Assembly: GCF_001411555.2 (NCBI RefSeq)
Contig: NC_049908.1
Span: forward strand, 26,264,724 to 26,328,723
Direction of reading: 5' to 3'
DNA from: Juglans regia
Taxonomy: Eukaryota > Streptophyta > Magnoliopsida > Fagales > Juglandaceae
Length of the DNA stretch: 64,000 nt
A model generated the notes under the pieces. The model searched no databases. It was not told where the DNA came from and worked only from the letters and a program-made list of their open reading frames with translations. This document shows positions 22,201-34,744 of this stretch, piece after piece. How positions within the stretch are numbered: position 1 is the first letter of the stretch; every line of letters begins with the position of its first letter. Made by a program: the position numbers and the translations under genes.

Positions 22201-23862
22201 TGTAAACCTAAGTCCATGGGGGGTTTAGGAATCAGACTCACTCCTCAATTCAACGGAGCTCTTCTGGGCAAATTAGTCTGGCATCTTATCAGCAATGAAA
22301 CAAGTGTCTGGAAAACAGCTTTTTTGCATAAATATATGACAAATAACGACTGGATGAGTGTCATGGCCAAAGCTTCAGATTCAAGGTTCTGGAAAAGTCT
22401 GATAAAACAAAAAGACTTCATCTTGTCAAGTGTTATCATTCGGATTAATAATGGAGATGCTACTCATGTGTGGTCTAACCCCTTGGCTCCCTTGCTTACA
22501 TCCTCCACTTCCTACACCTCAAAGTCCAAGTACTCATCAAAATCCAGATCTTAGAGTTGCTGAACTAACACTAGAAAATCCTAGGAGATGGAACACCCTT
22601 CTTTTGAATACTCTATTCGCAATTGCTACTACCATAGATATACAAAACATTCGTCTTACTCACTACCAATTTCAAAATATCATGGATTTGCCCAAATGGA
22701 AACACCACTCTTCTGGTAAATATAGTGTTAAGTCAGCTTATGCTACTTTAGCTTTGAACACAAATACAAACACATCAGATGTCCCTGTCTGGAAAAAATT
22801 GTGGTCTCTCAAACTGCAAGATCGACTGAAACTTTTCCTATGGAAAGTGTTCAATGAAATCCCTCCTACTAGTCTATCTCTCAATTACTGTATTGCACTA
22901 ACTGAGGATCAAGTTCTTCGTCCTCTCTGTCATATGGAGAATGAAAGCCTGGATCATCTATTCCTCAATTGTTTTTTCTCTAGAATTTTGTGGAGACATG
23001 CCCTATGGCCACTTGACATAACTTGCTTCAAACAAAATGGAATCAAGAATTGGATCAATATCATCCTAAACCCCTATGACACATTACGGATCCCTGGTTT
23101 TGAAACTCATAATTTTTCAGCTCTTCTCTATAATAGCTATGGACAACTTATGGCTTTTTAGGAACCAGATCACTCACAACATTGCAAACCATACAGTTGA
23201 TTACTTCATAAAAAAAACTTTGGATCTTTATAGAGAACATGACAGAGCCTGGGAAATGAAGTCCATAGAATCAAATCCAAATTGGAGTCCACCTGAATGA
23301 GGATACTCTCTCTATTACTTTTGATGTGGCAATCAGAACTAAGAGGAGAACCTCAACAGCAGTGTGCAGAAATAGTCTAGGTACAATACAATTTGTTGTA
23401 GCACACCACAATTGGAGCACTGATCCAAATATAGGGGAAGCAATAGCTGCCTTGTAGGGGTTCAAAAAGCACATGCAAGGAAGATCAACAAAGTTATTCC
23501 TGAAGACGACTCCCTAAATACAATCAATAATCCTCACAAGGCTATTAATTGGGAAATTGAAGGGATTGCTAGAGATACTAGATTTCTACTTAAAGATCTT
23601 CAAGCATGGAGAGTTGTAAAGATACATCGATTCTAGAATCGATGTGCGCATTCCATTTCGCAATGGGCTCATTCCAACCTAGAGTTTAGAAATATCCCAC
23701 TCATCAAAACCCCAATCTGTTTGCTAGACTTCCATAGTGGAAAAGACCCACCTTCTTAAAATGTACATTACTAGCTTTCTGTATTGGTTTCTTTTGTTTT
23801 CCTGTTGTATGGAACAGTTTCTATTTTTGGAATGAATCTATTATTTGCTGAAAAAAAGAAAA
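19250..23862 (+). mobile_element. L1-type LINE, nearly full ORF2, degenerate
   Basis: The order is the end of ORF1 (19258-19722), then ORF2: endonuclease (19719-20500, starting ILSWNYRGLARPAAKR and including a GDFNS motif), reverse transcriptase (about 20990-22550, with QYRPISL, GDPLSPFLF and LLFADDLILF), zf-RVT region (22700-23000) and an RNase H remnant (23280-23640). Stops and frameshifts occur roughly every 200-700 bp. The 3' end is an A-rich gaaaaaaagaaaaaag tail near 23862. It lies just downstream of the convergent CAD-like 2 gene. No target duplication found. It is a different subfamily from the LINE at 1645-4738. Confidence 0.85.
19258..19722 (+). pseudogene. LINE ORF1 C-terminal part
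   Basis: 154-codon open frame, charged and lysine-rich toward the end (KKEEKKKVETKRR). Its TGA stop overlaps the ORF2 ATG as ATGA at 19719-19722. I recognise no zinc knuckle in the retained part, so ORF1 identity rests on position before the endonuclease frame. It is probably 5'-truncated. Confidence 0.5.
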
Positions 23863-24036
23863 AAGTATGGAAAATACATTAGGAGAGACGGTTTTATTAA
23901 AATATAACTCAAGTACCGCCAATGACTCAAACCTAATATATCTCTAACAATTCGAAGTAAAGTAAATTAAGAAATTAAAAAGGTCTATCCTGTAACAAAG
24001 TATATAGCACACACTCGTAACAGAAGTTAACCAAGT

Positions 24037-25878
24037 TCAAGAGTTGGACTTCAATGTGTTCCCAATGTCAATGACAAATCTGTATTTGACATCTGCTTTC
24101 TGGAGGCGCTCCATGGCAGTGTTCACGTAATCCATTGGAATAACCTCAATGTCGGATGTAATGTTGTGTTTGGCTGCAAAATCAATCATTTCTTGCGTCT
24201 CCTTGATGCCTCCAATAAGACTACCAGCCACTGTCTTCCTTCCTGTCAATCCAAAATTCTCATCAATACACGATCTTTCGGGGGAAATGCATATATACTA
24301 GCAACCATAATTAGAAGCTACTAACAAAAAACGTACAATAAAAAGAAAATATGAAAAACAGAGCAAGCATATCAATGTCTCATGGATTACTGTCTCCAAT
24401 ATTTCACATTGCACGAAACTTCGAATCCTCTAATTACATGCTTACCCATGATTAAAGGAAAGACCGGTAGCTCAAGCGGCTTCTCTGGTGCACCAACCAA
24501 GACAAGCTTTCCATTTAACTTCAACAGGCCAATTAAAGGCACGAGAGGGTGCATTGCAGAGACCGTATCAATGATTCCATCCAATTTTCCCTGGGCAGCC
24601 TATAAAAATTGATTAATTATTGATGAAGTTAGACACCAATAAATTGTCATGGCTCAGTAAATTGTTAACATTGTTAGCAACTCTGCACGTACCTGCATCT
24701 CATCTTGGTCACTGCTCACCAAAAACGAATCCGCACCAAGGCTTTCCAAGGCTTCTTTCTTCTTCTTTGCCGAGGTACTGATCACTGTCACCTTAGCCCC
24801 CATAGCTTTTGCAAATTTCACAGCCACATGGCCTAGCCCACCAAGGCCAACCACACCCACTTGCATACCAGGTTTATCAAGCCCATAAAATTTCATGGGG
24901 CTGTAGACGGTGATCCCGGAACATAGGAGAGGGGCACAGGCATCAAGTGGCAGATTGTCCGGAATACGGATCACAAAGTGCTCGTCCGCGACCATGATAT
25001 CAGAGTAGCCTCCATATGTGATGGTTCCATCATGGTACTTGAATCCATAGGTGAGGATCGATTTTGGGCAGTAATTCTCAAGGTTGTTTGCGCAGTTGTT
25101 GCACGAATGACAGGCTCCAACCATGCAGCCTACGCCAACCTTGTCTCCAACTTTGAAGGTTTCTACCTTGCTCCCCACCTCTGTCACTACACCCACAATC
25201 TCATGCCTGCACCATGCAGTTCAGTTAACATGATTTTAGTATGAATTTGGCAAAAAGGACTCGGAAGTCAAATCCATTCACTGTGTAGACATCGACAGAA
25301 TTTCAGCAGGCAAACGGAAAAATGGCGCCGGTGAAGAAATTAGAGACACATTAATTACCAATATCATCGAATCAATGTTGTTTCCTTTTCAGGAAAATAA
25401 AAATAATTACTTTGTGCATCAAAAGCGATAAGTTTGTGTTGACTTTGTTTTAGGCCGCTCAGTTCCTATAAAAACATGTGAGGATTGCAAGAGAACATAC
25501 CCAGGGACGAGTGGGTAGGCGGTATAGCCCCAATCATTCTTCAGCATGTGAAGATCCGAGTGGCATATCCCACAATAAAGAACTCTGAACGTTACGTCCT
25601 TGTCTCCAGTTGCCCTGCGATTCAGAATATACAAAATAAGAATTTTTGCGATTTGATAATATTCCTGTTGTGGACATGAAAATGCTTTTGGCCAAGAACA
25701 TTTGTCATGAGAAAATTATCCGATTTCGTTTATGTTTGGCTTCAACAAATTGATCATGCATGTAGATCGAGAAAGAGTACCTTCTAGAGAATTTGAAGGG
25801 AGAGAGGACCCCAGAAGTATCTCTGGCTGCCCATCCAAAGGCTTTCCTAGGGTGCTCTTCCTCTGGTGACTTCGCCAT
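24037..25878 (-). CDS. CAD/mannitol-dehydrogenase-like zinc alcohol dehydrogenase 2 (5 exons)
   Basis: Exons in transcript order: 25878-25781, 25614-25501, 25206-24693, 24599-24446, 24242-24037. They total 1086 nt (361 aa plus stop). The first four exons have exactly the lengths of CAD-like 1 (98, 114, 514, 154); the last is 206 instead of 209. Catalytic zinc residues ([17 protein letters not shown]), the four-cysteine structural zinc loop ([15 protein letters not shown]) and the GLGGLG nucleotide motif are all present. The protein begins [20 protein letters not shown]. It is in the same ELI3/mannitol-dehydrogenase-like branch and transcribed toward CAD-like 1, forming an inverted pair. Differences concentrate in the substrate-side loops and C-terminus, so substrate may differ. 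Confidence 0.93.
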
Positions 25879-25993
25879 TTCTATTGATCTGTCGCACGTA
25901 GAAAGCAAGTAGAGAGAGATATGTTGGAATGAGTGTGCAGTACTGATGATGTCGATCATATATTGGCAATGGAAGGGGTTTAAGCGTTCATGA
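25879..25993 (-). promoter_or_regulatory. CAD-like 2 core promoter and 5' UTR
   Basis: An AATATATGAT TATA-like box lies at about 25955-25964, some 80 bp before the ATG. I see none of the TACGTCA motifs found upstream of CAD-like 1. A MITE begins immediately upstream (25994), so the native promoter available here is about 115 bp. Confidence 0.45.
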
Positions 25994-26194
25994 TTTTTTG
26001 AGATGAGATGAGTTAAAATTAAAGTTAAAAATTAAATAAAATATTATTAAAATATATTTTTTAATATTATTTTTATTTTAAAATTTAAAAAAATTAAATT
26101 ATTTATTTTATTTTATATAAAAAATTTAAAAAATTATAATAATGAGATGAAATAAAATGTGATGAGATAAAATATTTTCTAAAAATAAACGAAA
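25994..26194. mobile_element. GAGATGAGATG MITE (copy 1), CAD-like 2 promoter
   Basis: AT-rich element of about 200 bp starting TTTTGAGATGAGATGAG and ending near GAGATAAAATATTTT. The same family is at 27814-27991, 42424-42586, 46367-46566 and 49763-49967; copies share a TTTAATATTATTATTTT core and GAGATGAGAT/ATCTCATCTC arms. Confidence 0.75.
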
Positions 26195-26399
26195 ACTAAA
26201 GCTATTTGTAGTACTGGCAGGTTGGGGGATGACTTATTCAGTGAGTTAATGTGAACGAGAGTAGGACCCGGGAACTTAAAATCTTGCTGCCCACGAGAGG
26301 TCCTATTTGGTAGCTTTTTCTTCGATATCAAGAAATTCATGCATACAGGTGGACCCCATACATAATATGGTTCTGGAGTTATCATTTTTGCCGTATGGA

Positions 26400-27813
26400 A
26401 ATTGAAGACATTAAACTCCGATAATCATTTTTACCGTATGGAAATTGAAGACATTAAAAAAAAAAATTATTTAAATTTTGTATTTAATCTCTTAAAAAAA
26501 TTAATTATACATTATTTATATATTTCATGACTGTAAATATTATTTATCTATAATTAATAGAGGCCAACAAAGGCAAAGTACGATTTAGAAGGTTATTAAT
26601 TAATTTATTTATTTTGATATAATAGGGTAATAAATTATTACGTTAAACATAAATACCAAAAAGTTTTAAGTTTTCTTAGTTATATAATTATGCACTAACC
26701 ATTGTAAGTTCTTTTGCTGATCTTCATTTAGTTTTTTTCTCAATTACACTAACAATTCTTTTTCTCTTATATAAACTTATAACGTTAATTATATTTTATA
26801 TTAATTAATCAAAAATAGTATTACTAGATGTTTTTATTTCTTTAAAGTCTTTTTATCCTTTTTAGAAAAGCCCTTCTTGGGGGCCTTGTAATTAATATTA
26901 TTTTCTAAATAATTAAAATATCAATATGATTTCTTAGAGGATTTAAGGGCATTTATTTCTTAATAAAAGACCATCACTAATTTTCTTTTTAAGAAGTTTT
27001 TGGGGTTGTGGGTGGCCTTAGCCAATTGACTAACTTGCTTAAGCCGTGCCCCTGATTTTGCTGAATTTGTACGCGGTGCTTCAGCTTTAGGATTATTTTT
27101 TAGAGTTTGGATTGCATATCATCATCTTTATATATACACTATATATTATACTTATTTTTATTTTTTTATTCTTTTTAAACTAATTAATTTCTTCTACTTT
27201 TCGTTTATACACTATATATTTGATAAGAGAAAAAAATAAAAAAAAAATATATAATATATTATGTGAAGATGATAAGTATAATTTTTCATAAAAAAAATAG
27301 GATAATTTCTCAAGAAGTAATTGCATTTGTAAGTTCCATTTATAATTAAAATACCTCTCAAAATAACTACTGCTTTATATAAACCAAAATAAAAATAAAT
27401 AAATGTTTTAGCTGTAAAAATTTATACAAAAGAAAATTTATAAATAGATATAGATTAATATAATTTATTAAAATTATATAATTATTTTTATTATAAAATA
27501 TATTTAATAAATCATTACAAATTATATCATAAAATCAATCTATAAATTTATTTTTATATAATATGTATCACTTTTCAAATCAAAATGCTAAACTATAATA
27601 TATGATTCTTATATAAAGGCTACTGATAAAGACTCCAAAATACGATGATTGTGTCTCATCAGTCTTCACGTGATTCAACATCTGGGAAATCACTTTCCAT
27701 ATGACGTATGACATACATCGCTTCGAAATGACATAAAACGAACAATGCGTCAACAACACGCAAGATAAGCATGCATTACACGAGTGACGAGACAACTCTA
27801 ATTTTAAGGCTTC
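26400..27813. other. AT-rich intergenic DNA with a foldback element
   Basis: No supportable gene. At about 27100-27300 two arms containing catcatctttatata-type sequence and its complement (gaagatgataagtataat) suggest a small foldback MITE. A short direct repeat, tttttgccgtatggaaattg, occurs near 26385 and 26430. Confidence 0.4.
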
Positions 27814-27991
27814 GTTTGGATTCCAAACCCATCTCAACCTATCTCTACAATTTTTTCAAATCTCAATATAAAATATAATAAATAATTTAACTTTTTCAAA
27901 TTTTAAAATAATAATAATATTAAAAAATAATATTCTAACAATATTTTATCATCTCAACTCAATTCAACTCAATTCACTTCAATATCCAAAC
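27814..27991. mobile_element. GAGATGAGATG MITE (copy 2)
   Basis: Inverted orientation relative to copy 1. It is bounded by gtttggat and atccaaac inverted ends, with CATCTCAA-type arms and the family's AATAATAATATTAAAAA core. Confidence 0.75.
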
Positions 27992-28145
27992 ACAATCTAA
28001 AACTCCTAATAGGACAAAATATTACGTATCTTCTTCAAAATACACTACATCGCAAAGTAAAAATTTAAATGCTTTAAATGAAAATTTTTATAAACATGTT
28101 TTTCTTGAGGCTTAAAAAAAGTCATGATGGCCCGGATCATTGAAG

Positions 28146-28345
28146 ATATGAAAAATTCTATTTTTAAGTCTCGTATACCACAAATTATCTTTTTTATAAT
28201 TTTTTTAATTTTATTCTCTTATCAAATGTGTTATATGAATTATGAGTAGAATAATTTAATTATTTTAAAAATAATAAAATTAAAAAAATCTCTAAAAAAA
28301 ATAAAAAAAAATTATAGTGTGTGGTGTATGGGCTTATGAATAACA
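28146..28345. mobile_element. Foldback MITE-like element
   Basis: Inverted arms: taagtctcgtataccacaaatta on the left and the approximate complement around tagtgtgtggtgtatgggctta on the right, with an AT-rich centre. No target duplication confirmed. Confidence 0.45.
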
Positions 28346-28869
28346 ATACTCTAAAGATATTTGAAGAAAACTGTTAAATAAGATTAAATCGAATTATTTT
28401 AAGGAATATAATTTCTGCAAGATTAAATTTTTACTCATTTTATAGCTCACGTTACTTTGGTGTTTATATTTCTACGTCGTTTAGAAAACTATTAGAGTCT
28501 CTTAAAAGATTCAACACTTCAAGATTAAAAATTTAGATGGTTTTTCTAAGATAATGACGAGAGAGTGGGGAGAATTTTTATTTTTTTTAGGACTTTTTCA
28601 CACACAATTAATGTACATACTCTCATTTTAAAGGATTTTTACACCTGAAAGTTAATTAACTTCCCTAAATATGTGGAAGTTAAATAATCTCCCTAGAGTT
28701 GTGAGAGTGATGAAAAGTTAACAAATAACTTTCCCACCCATATAGACACCACTTGGTCATAGGATTTATCAATTACCAACACATTTAATTTTTAGTTGAA
28801 CATGAGTCCAATTTGATCTTATTATGGATTTATATTTTATGTTTAAGTATAGTTCATTTATTTTTTAAA
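28346..28869. other. Intergenic spacer
   Basis: AT-rich DNA before the Copia element. No coding or structured feature seen. Confidence 0.4.
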
Positions 28870-28874
28870 CAAAT

Positions 28875-31782
28875 TGTTCGGTTATAGAGCCCGAGTGGTT
28901 TTGTGAGCTGGAAAAGTGAAGACAAATTGTATTCGCTCTACTCGGCACTTAAGCAAAATCCAGGTAGAGAGTTCGCTCGAGGCGTGCTCTTTTATTAGCT
29001 CAAGCAAATGTCAGAAAGAGAGTTCGCTAAGGCTTGCTTGATAGATCACTTGAGCCAATTTTTGATTGATTGTTCACTTGCAGAACGCTCGACACCTGCT
29101 CAAGCGAATAATCATTTTTTTGTCAGATTAGCATTTATAGTGCCATACACTACAAATATGTTATATTTATGTTCAGAATGTATCAGATTGAACTGAAAGG
29201 AATAGAAAAGCTATAGAGCAATATTGTGAGAGAAAAAAAGCCCTAGAGAGAGAGAGTTGAGATTTGTATGAGTAGAGTAAAGCTCTTGTAATTCACTGTG
29301 TGTGATTGTAATTTTCTCTACAATAAAGTCTCTTGTAGCTTTAGGACGTAGGCACGTTGTCGAGCCACATTAAATCTTGTGTGTCATGTGTGTGCTTGAT
29401 TCTTGTGTTTGTGTAGTTATTTCAATGTATGTCTTGTTATCTTTATGTGTGAGCGTGATGTTTTTCACAACAACTGGTATCAAAGCTTTAAGGTTTGAGT
29501 TTGGGGTTGAACGATGGGTGGAGAAGACGTGAAGGTTGGAATCGGGAAGTTCTATGGCACAGACTTTGGTTATTGGAGGATGCAGATCGATGATTATCTC
29601 TAATGGAAAAGACTTTACCTTCCTTTGTTGGGACAGAATCTGGAGAGCATGGATGATGCAGAGAGAATCTGTTGGATCGACAGGTTATGGGAGTTATTCG
29701 GCTCAGTCCAACCAAATCGTGCACAACGTTATTAAGGAGAGAACCACGTCAGATCTAATGGCGGCTTTGTCAAGTATGTATGAAAATCCGTTAGCGAATT
29801 ACAAAGTACATCTAATGAAGAAACTGTTCAATCTAAGCATGACAAAAGGAATGTTTGTGGCCCAATATTTGAATGAATTTAATACAATCACATATCAATT
29901 GTCTTCTCCTGAGATTGAGTTTGATGATGAGATTAGAGCATTGATCTATTGATATCGTTGCCAAATAGTTGGAAGGCCATGAGGATGGCAAAAATTAATT
30001 CAACCGGCAAAATGAAATTGAGTTACGATAACGTACATGACATAATCCTTGTTGAAGAGGTACAGAAGAAAGAATTTGGGAAGTTTTTTGGTATAGGTTC
30101 TATCTTGAGTGTTAAAGATTAGGGCAGGGGACATAAAAGGTCCTCGTACAGGAGCAAGTCGAGATCTAAGTAGCACATCACTTGCTGAAATTGTTGTAAC
30201 TATACCACATCAAAAGAGACTGTCGGAATCAGAAACAGATTGAGGATGACACTGTGAACGTGGTGGTTGAAGAAAGACAGGACACTCTATTTCTTGCAGT
30301 GCATAGTCTAATTGATAATTGGGTGTTGAATTCAGGTGCTTTGTTCCATAGCACCTGTGATTTTGGGCAGATGTACACGGGTGATAAAGACAGACACGTT
30401 CCAGATCTGAAGAAAAGTCTAATCTCTGTTGGATAGCTTAACGACAGCGGTCATACAATAGTATTTTCTGGAGGAGTGTGGATGTCACAAAGAGTGTATT
30501 GGTCTTGGCGTGTGGTAAGAGATTTGACACTTTGTATTTGACATCAGGGACTAGTGATGTGCAAGAAAATACATGAGTGCAACAAATCAGGCTTGATTTT
30601 GCAAATCGGATGGGGAAGTAAAATGGAGTCAGTTTTGTGGTTCCTCATTGAAGCATATGGAAATCTCTCGAGACTATGGTACAAAGCAGTCAGAGATGAG
30701 GACAGAGCATCTAGTGTTCCAGGGATATCTACACCTATAGATGATGCTTGTAGAGCTTTCAAGATAACCAGACCTTTACGGTGGTCACCTACCTTAAACT
30801 ATATCCTGTTGACAAAAGGTGGTGAACCATGTTATAATGGGAAATATTGCGAGATAGGAGATTGAACAAGTGGGAGTTAGCTGATAAGAAGCTGACTGGA
30901 CTTCCAGGGAGGAAGCTAAGACTGCACAAGTCATGGGCACATCAATTGAAGCCAAAACATGTTAGCAGTAGAAAGTGGGATCAGCCGCCCATATAAGAGA
31001 AGGGGACGTCAACAATGAGTTCTCTGATGTTTGCCATGGTTGATTCGAGATCGAATATTCCCAGTGCAGTGGGAGTTATGAGTCGCTCAGTAGATGTGTT
31101 GACTGAGGACGATGTACGTGATAGACTGGAGTCAGTTCGACTTCAGTTCGTCTTCTGACTTGAAGAAGGGAGATGCAGAAGTCATAGGACTTGTGTTGGT
31201 GACAGTGATTCTCATCTGGAGAATCAGTCTCCAAGTAGGAGATTGTTGGGTTATGGAGCCTAATTGGTTTTGTGAGTTCAAAAAGCGCAAACAGATTGTT
31301 CGCCCAACTATTGCTTAACTTGGCATTTGAGCAAACCTCATGCAGAGAACTCGCTCAAGGCACACTCGATGATAGCTCGAGCGTACATCAAACAGAGACT
31401 TTACTCGAGACTTGCTCGACAGACTACTTGAGCCAATATTGCATTGGTTATTCACTCAAACTCGCTCGCCGTGAGCTCAATGCCCGTTTGTGCGAAGAAT
31501 CCTTTTTTGCCAAACTAGGGTTTCCAGCACTGTACACTATAATTATGGTGTAGAGCAATATTGTGAGAGAGAGTTGAGATTTGTGTGAGTGAAGTTCTTG
31601 TAAATCATTGTGCATGATTGTAATCTCCTCTGGGATAAAATTCCCTGCAATTGTAGATTTATGCACATTGCCAAACCATGTTAAATTTGTGTCATGTATA
31701 TGTGATTGATTCTTGTGTTTCTACAACTATTTCACTGTGTGTCTCGTTATTATTGTGTATGTGTATTGTTTTTTTCACTACA
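28875..31782 (+). mobile_element. Non-autonomous Copia (Tnt1-like) element with target duplication
   Basis: LTRs are at 28875-29472 and 31244-31782, both starting TGTT-GGTTAT-GAGCC and ending TTCAC-ACA. The flanking 5-bp duplication is caaat (28870-28874 and 31783-31787). The primer-binding site tggtatcaaagc is at 29475-29486. A polypurine tract, aagtaggagat, precedes the 3' LTR. The interior of 1.77 kb keeps gag and scraps of protease and RT/RNase H but has lost most of pol. This is a complete, dead insertion. Confidence 0.88.
29514..31170 (+). pseudogene. Copia gag-pol remnants
   Basis: The gag begins at ATG 29514; FYGTDFGYWRMQIDDYL is in the typical Copia gag position, followed after a frameshift by a UBN2-type region (to about 29950). 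A degraded zinc-knuckle area lies near 30180. A protease-like WVLNSGALFHST (DSGA changed to NSGA) is near 30325. An RT-entry sequence, NYILLTKGGEP, lies at about 30800. At about 31020 SLMFAMVDSRSNIPSAVGV matches the Copia RT/RNase H block near its end. Integrase and RT catalytic parts are missing. Confidence 0.75.
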
Positions 31783-32332
31783 CAAATTTGAGTTTTTCCA
31801 CATGATTTATTGAATTATGATAAAATAGATTATTTATATTTTATATGATAAACTCATTGTGTATGAGTTTTTCCACACTTTTGATTTGGTATAAATTTTT
31901 CATATGTTTATATATATATATAATATTTTTATGGGTTTAGATAACATGTATTGAATTAAAAACATAATTCTCACTTATTTTTCAAACACTTAGAGGCTTA
32001 TATTTTTGGCAAATTTTGCTTTCGGCAACAATATCAAAACCCTAAAATGGCAGCACATGAAGTTCAACATAAGTGGGCATCGACACCTTAAGCGTGGAGG
32101 TGGTTAACGATTCTTGTTTTGGATCGTTGATGTCGTGTTTCATAGCCCGAGCAGTTCCATAACAGCCAAACGTATTAGACTTGCAGCTTAGAAAGAGAAA
32201 AGGCTCCGATGACTTACAGGGTCATTCTGATGCCAAAGTCAGTAGTGAATACTAGGGTGATGAAGAGAACTAAGTTAACTGGAAAAGTTGTGAAGGTTCA
32301 GAGAGCCTTCTTGTGGGGGGATTGGCTATTAC

Positions 32333-33033
32333 TAGGGGTGTAACCGGTCCGGTCCGGTTCGGTTTTGGACAAAATCTAGGACCGAACCAGTATGTACCGA
32401 TTTTGTATTTTTCAAAACCGATTACGCATCGGTTACTCTCCTAAACCGGTACTTCCAGTTTTACCGGTTTTCGGTCCGGTTTGGTCCGATTTTCCAGTTT
32501 TTTTAAAATGTAAGTTTCACAATTTGTCATTATAAATTTGTTTATAAAAAAAAATAATTTAAAAAATATTGTTTTATACTTTTATTATAAGTTATATATT
32601 AGTATTAGTTATAAACTATATATTTAATATTAGTATTAGTTATAAAATTTTAGTGATTTAGTATTAACATTTTTTATAATAATTTATAAATTATAATAAG
32701 AAATTATTTCATATATAAATATATATAATTATATATAAAACTTTCACATAAAAAATTATAATTATACATAATATATAAAACTTATATATATTAATATATA
32801 TATATATATATAATATTTTGTATAAAACTTATATATACAATAATATAAATATTTTTTTTATATTTTTTTTTATCAACCGGTCCAGTCCGGTCCGAAAAAT
32901 CCTAAAACCGGAACCGGACCGGAACCGGCCGGTTTTCACATTCTAAGAACTGGTCCCGGACCAGACCGGTTCAAAACCGGTAAAACCGATCCGGACCGGT
33001 CTTTCGATTTTCCGGTTTCAACTTACACCTATA
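32333..33033. mobile_element. hAT-like MITE with GGTCCG arrays (copy B)
   Basis: 701 bp beginning TAGGGGTGTAACCGGTCCGG and ending ACACCTATA. The target duplication is gctattac before and gtttttac after. The uninterrupted partner LTR has gctgttac at the matching place (about 34990), giving a natural empty site. CCGGT/GGTCCG motifs crowd both ends around an AT-rich core with ATATATA runs. Confidence 0.8.
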
Positions 33034-34537
33034 GTTTTTACTTATACCTGGTTTGTACTTGTCTGTCGAGGGAGATCGTGGGGTGGCAGGTCTTGCCTGG
33101 GTCAGGCCTGCTACCATTCCTACCGTCACAATGTGTCAGGTCGTGGCTCACATTGCTGAGGGAGATTGTGGCATGTCGGGGTGTGCCTAGGTCAGACCTG
33201 CCGCCACCCTCCTGTCATGGCATGTTATCAAGTTGTGGCCGAGCCATCCTATGGTACCTCTGGCGGCACGTCATTGCATGCTGGGTTCCGTGGCATGCCT
33301 TCAACCGAGCACGCCTAGCCGGCTGCATCCTGCGGTGATAATCTTCAATGTACCTCATGGCAAGGCTCAGTAGTTCTCTGAGCCCCAAGGCAATCACTAC
33401 CCTTGGTGAGCTCCTCGGCATGGCCGAGTTTGGTGCCAAAGCTTTATCAGGATGGCCCTACGACCGTGGGCTCAGTACATGAAACCATGATTTGGGCCTG
33501 GGCCCCCCTCTCACAGTACCCCGCGAATTCCTATCACAGAAGTGTGGTGGGAATTTAATGTGCCTCCTAGTTTCTATGCCGCCCGTCAGCCTCTTGGGGT
33601 AACATGTCCGACTCCTGTTGGTTCAAGATCCCGAGGCCACCTGTCCATTCAATGAGTGCGTCTCCTTGGTTCCCGTGACTCTTTCATATTTCATCTTCAA
33701 TGACCCACCCATCAATTGAGTTCCCAAGGCCACCTATCATTCAATGAATGCCTCTCCTAGATTTGAGTTCCCAACGGCTAATTGGACGTGCCAGCGCCAC
33801 ATTCTCCGTGTCCTAGGACCTCATTGGTCCATGTCCCCCACGCGTTTGACACGACGGCTCCCACCAGTACCATTTGGGATTCGCGAGACGTTCTGCTGGC
33901 GTCATCACTGTTAGGTGAAATGTTTCCCAAGGTGTTTCCCGCGCACTTTCCTCTTTACTCACCAATATAAAGCCCCCTTCTGCCTCCCACTTCCTCCATC
34001 ACTGCCTTCCTCGAGCCTCTCCATTATGTCAACTGGTTCCCCTATTGTCATGTCTTCCTCCCTTCCCCAGCCTTCTACTTCCCTCCTCATAGTGTCCCTT
34101 TGTCTTCTCTATGATGCAACCTTATTCTTCCAAGCTTTCTATTTCCAAGTCGCGACTTCATCTTCCCTCCTCACAGAGCCCCTTCGTCGTCGCAGCGTTC
34201 ATGGTCATGGCCCCCAAAGCACCTTCCGATATTGTCGCCCCTTATTTCGCTGGGAAACACTGTGTTTCATCCGTCACAGGTCCAGATCTTAGGGTGTTCT
34301 GAGCTAAATATGACATTCACTCCTCTATCGTTCTGGAGACTCCTTAAGGGATCGAGCACGCAGTACCACCATAACTTACACGCTGTGTGGGAGGTTGATG
34401 CTGATAAGTAGCTGGTCTACAGTGGATGGTGTGCCCATTCGCTTAGCCATTTCTACATATTTGTCCCCGAGCTCTCAGAGTTCGAGGTGCATCTTGCACC
34501 TTTCCTCCTCTACTGCGGTATTCGCAGGGACCCACTG

Positions 34538-34744
34538 CTAGTTCTCCCCTTCGTTGCTGCTACATTCTCCTCTTCCAACTACCTCCTTGTTGGTTCTACT
34601 GAGCACCGCATTCTCCTGGCAGAGCATCCCAGTTTTCTCCATCAGCTTCCTTATCATTTCCTCCATCTTGACGAGTCTTGCTTCCATTTCTTCGCATCGG
34701 TTTTCCTCCATTCGCATAGTTTCCGACTGTGTTGCTGCCAGCAT
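34538..34744 (-). pseudogene. Coiled-coil gag-start fragment of the LARD-like element
   Basis: 68-codon frame with heptad-like hydrophobic spacing (MRMEENRCEEMEARLVKMEE and onward), about 40 bp inside the primer-binding site. No downstream gag domain follows. Function inferred only from position. Confidence 0.4.

Noticed and set aside
33078..34302. Several 60-125 codon frames
   Set aside because: They lie in the LTR or interior of the LARD-like element; no known domain, overlapping on both strands.
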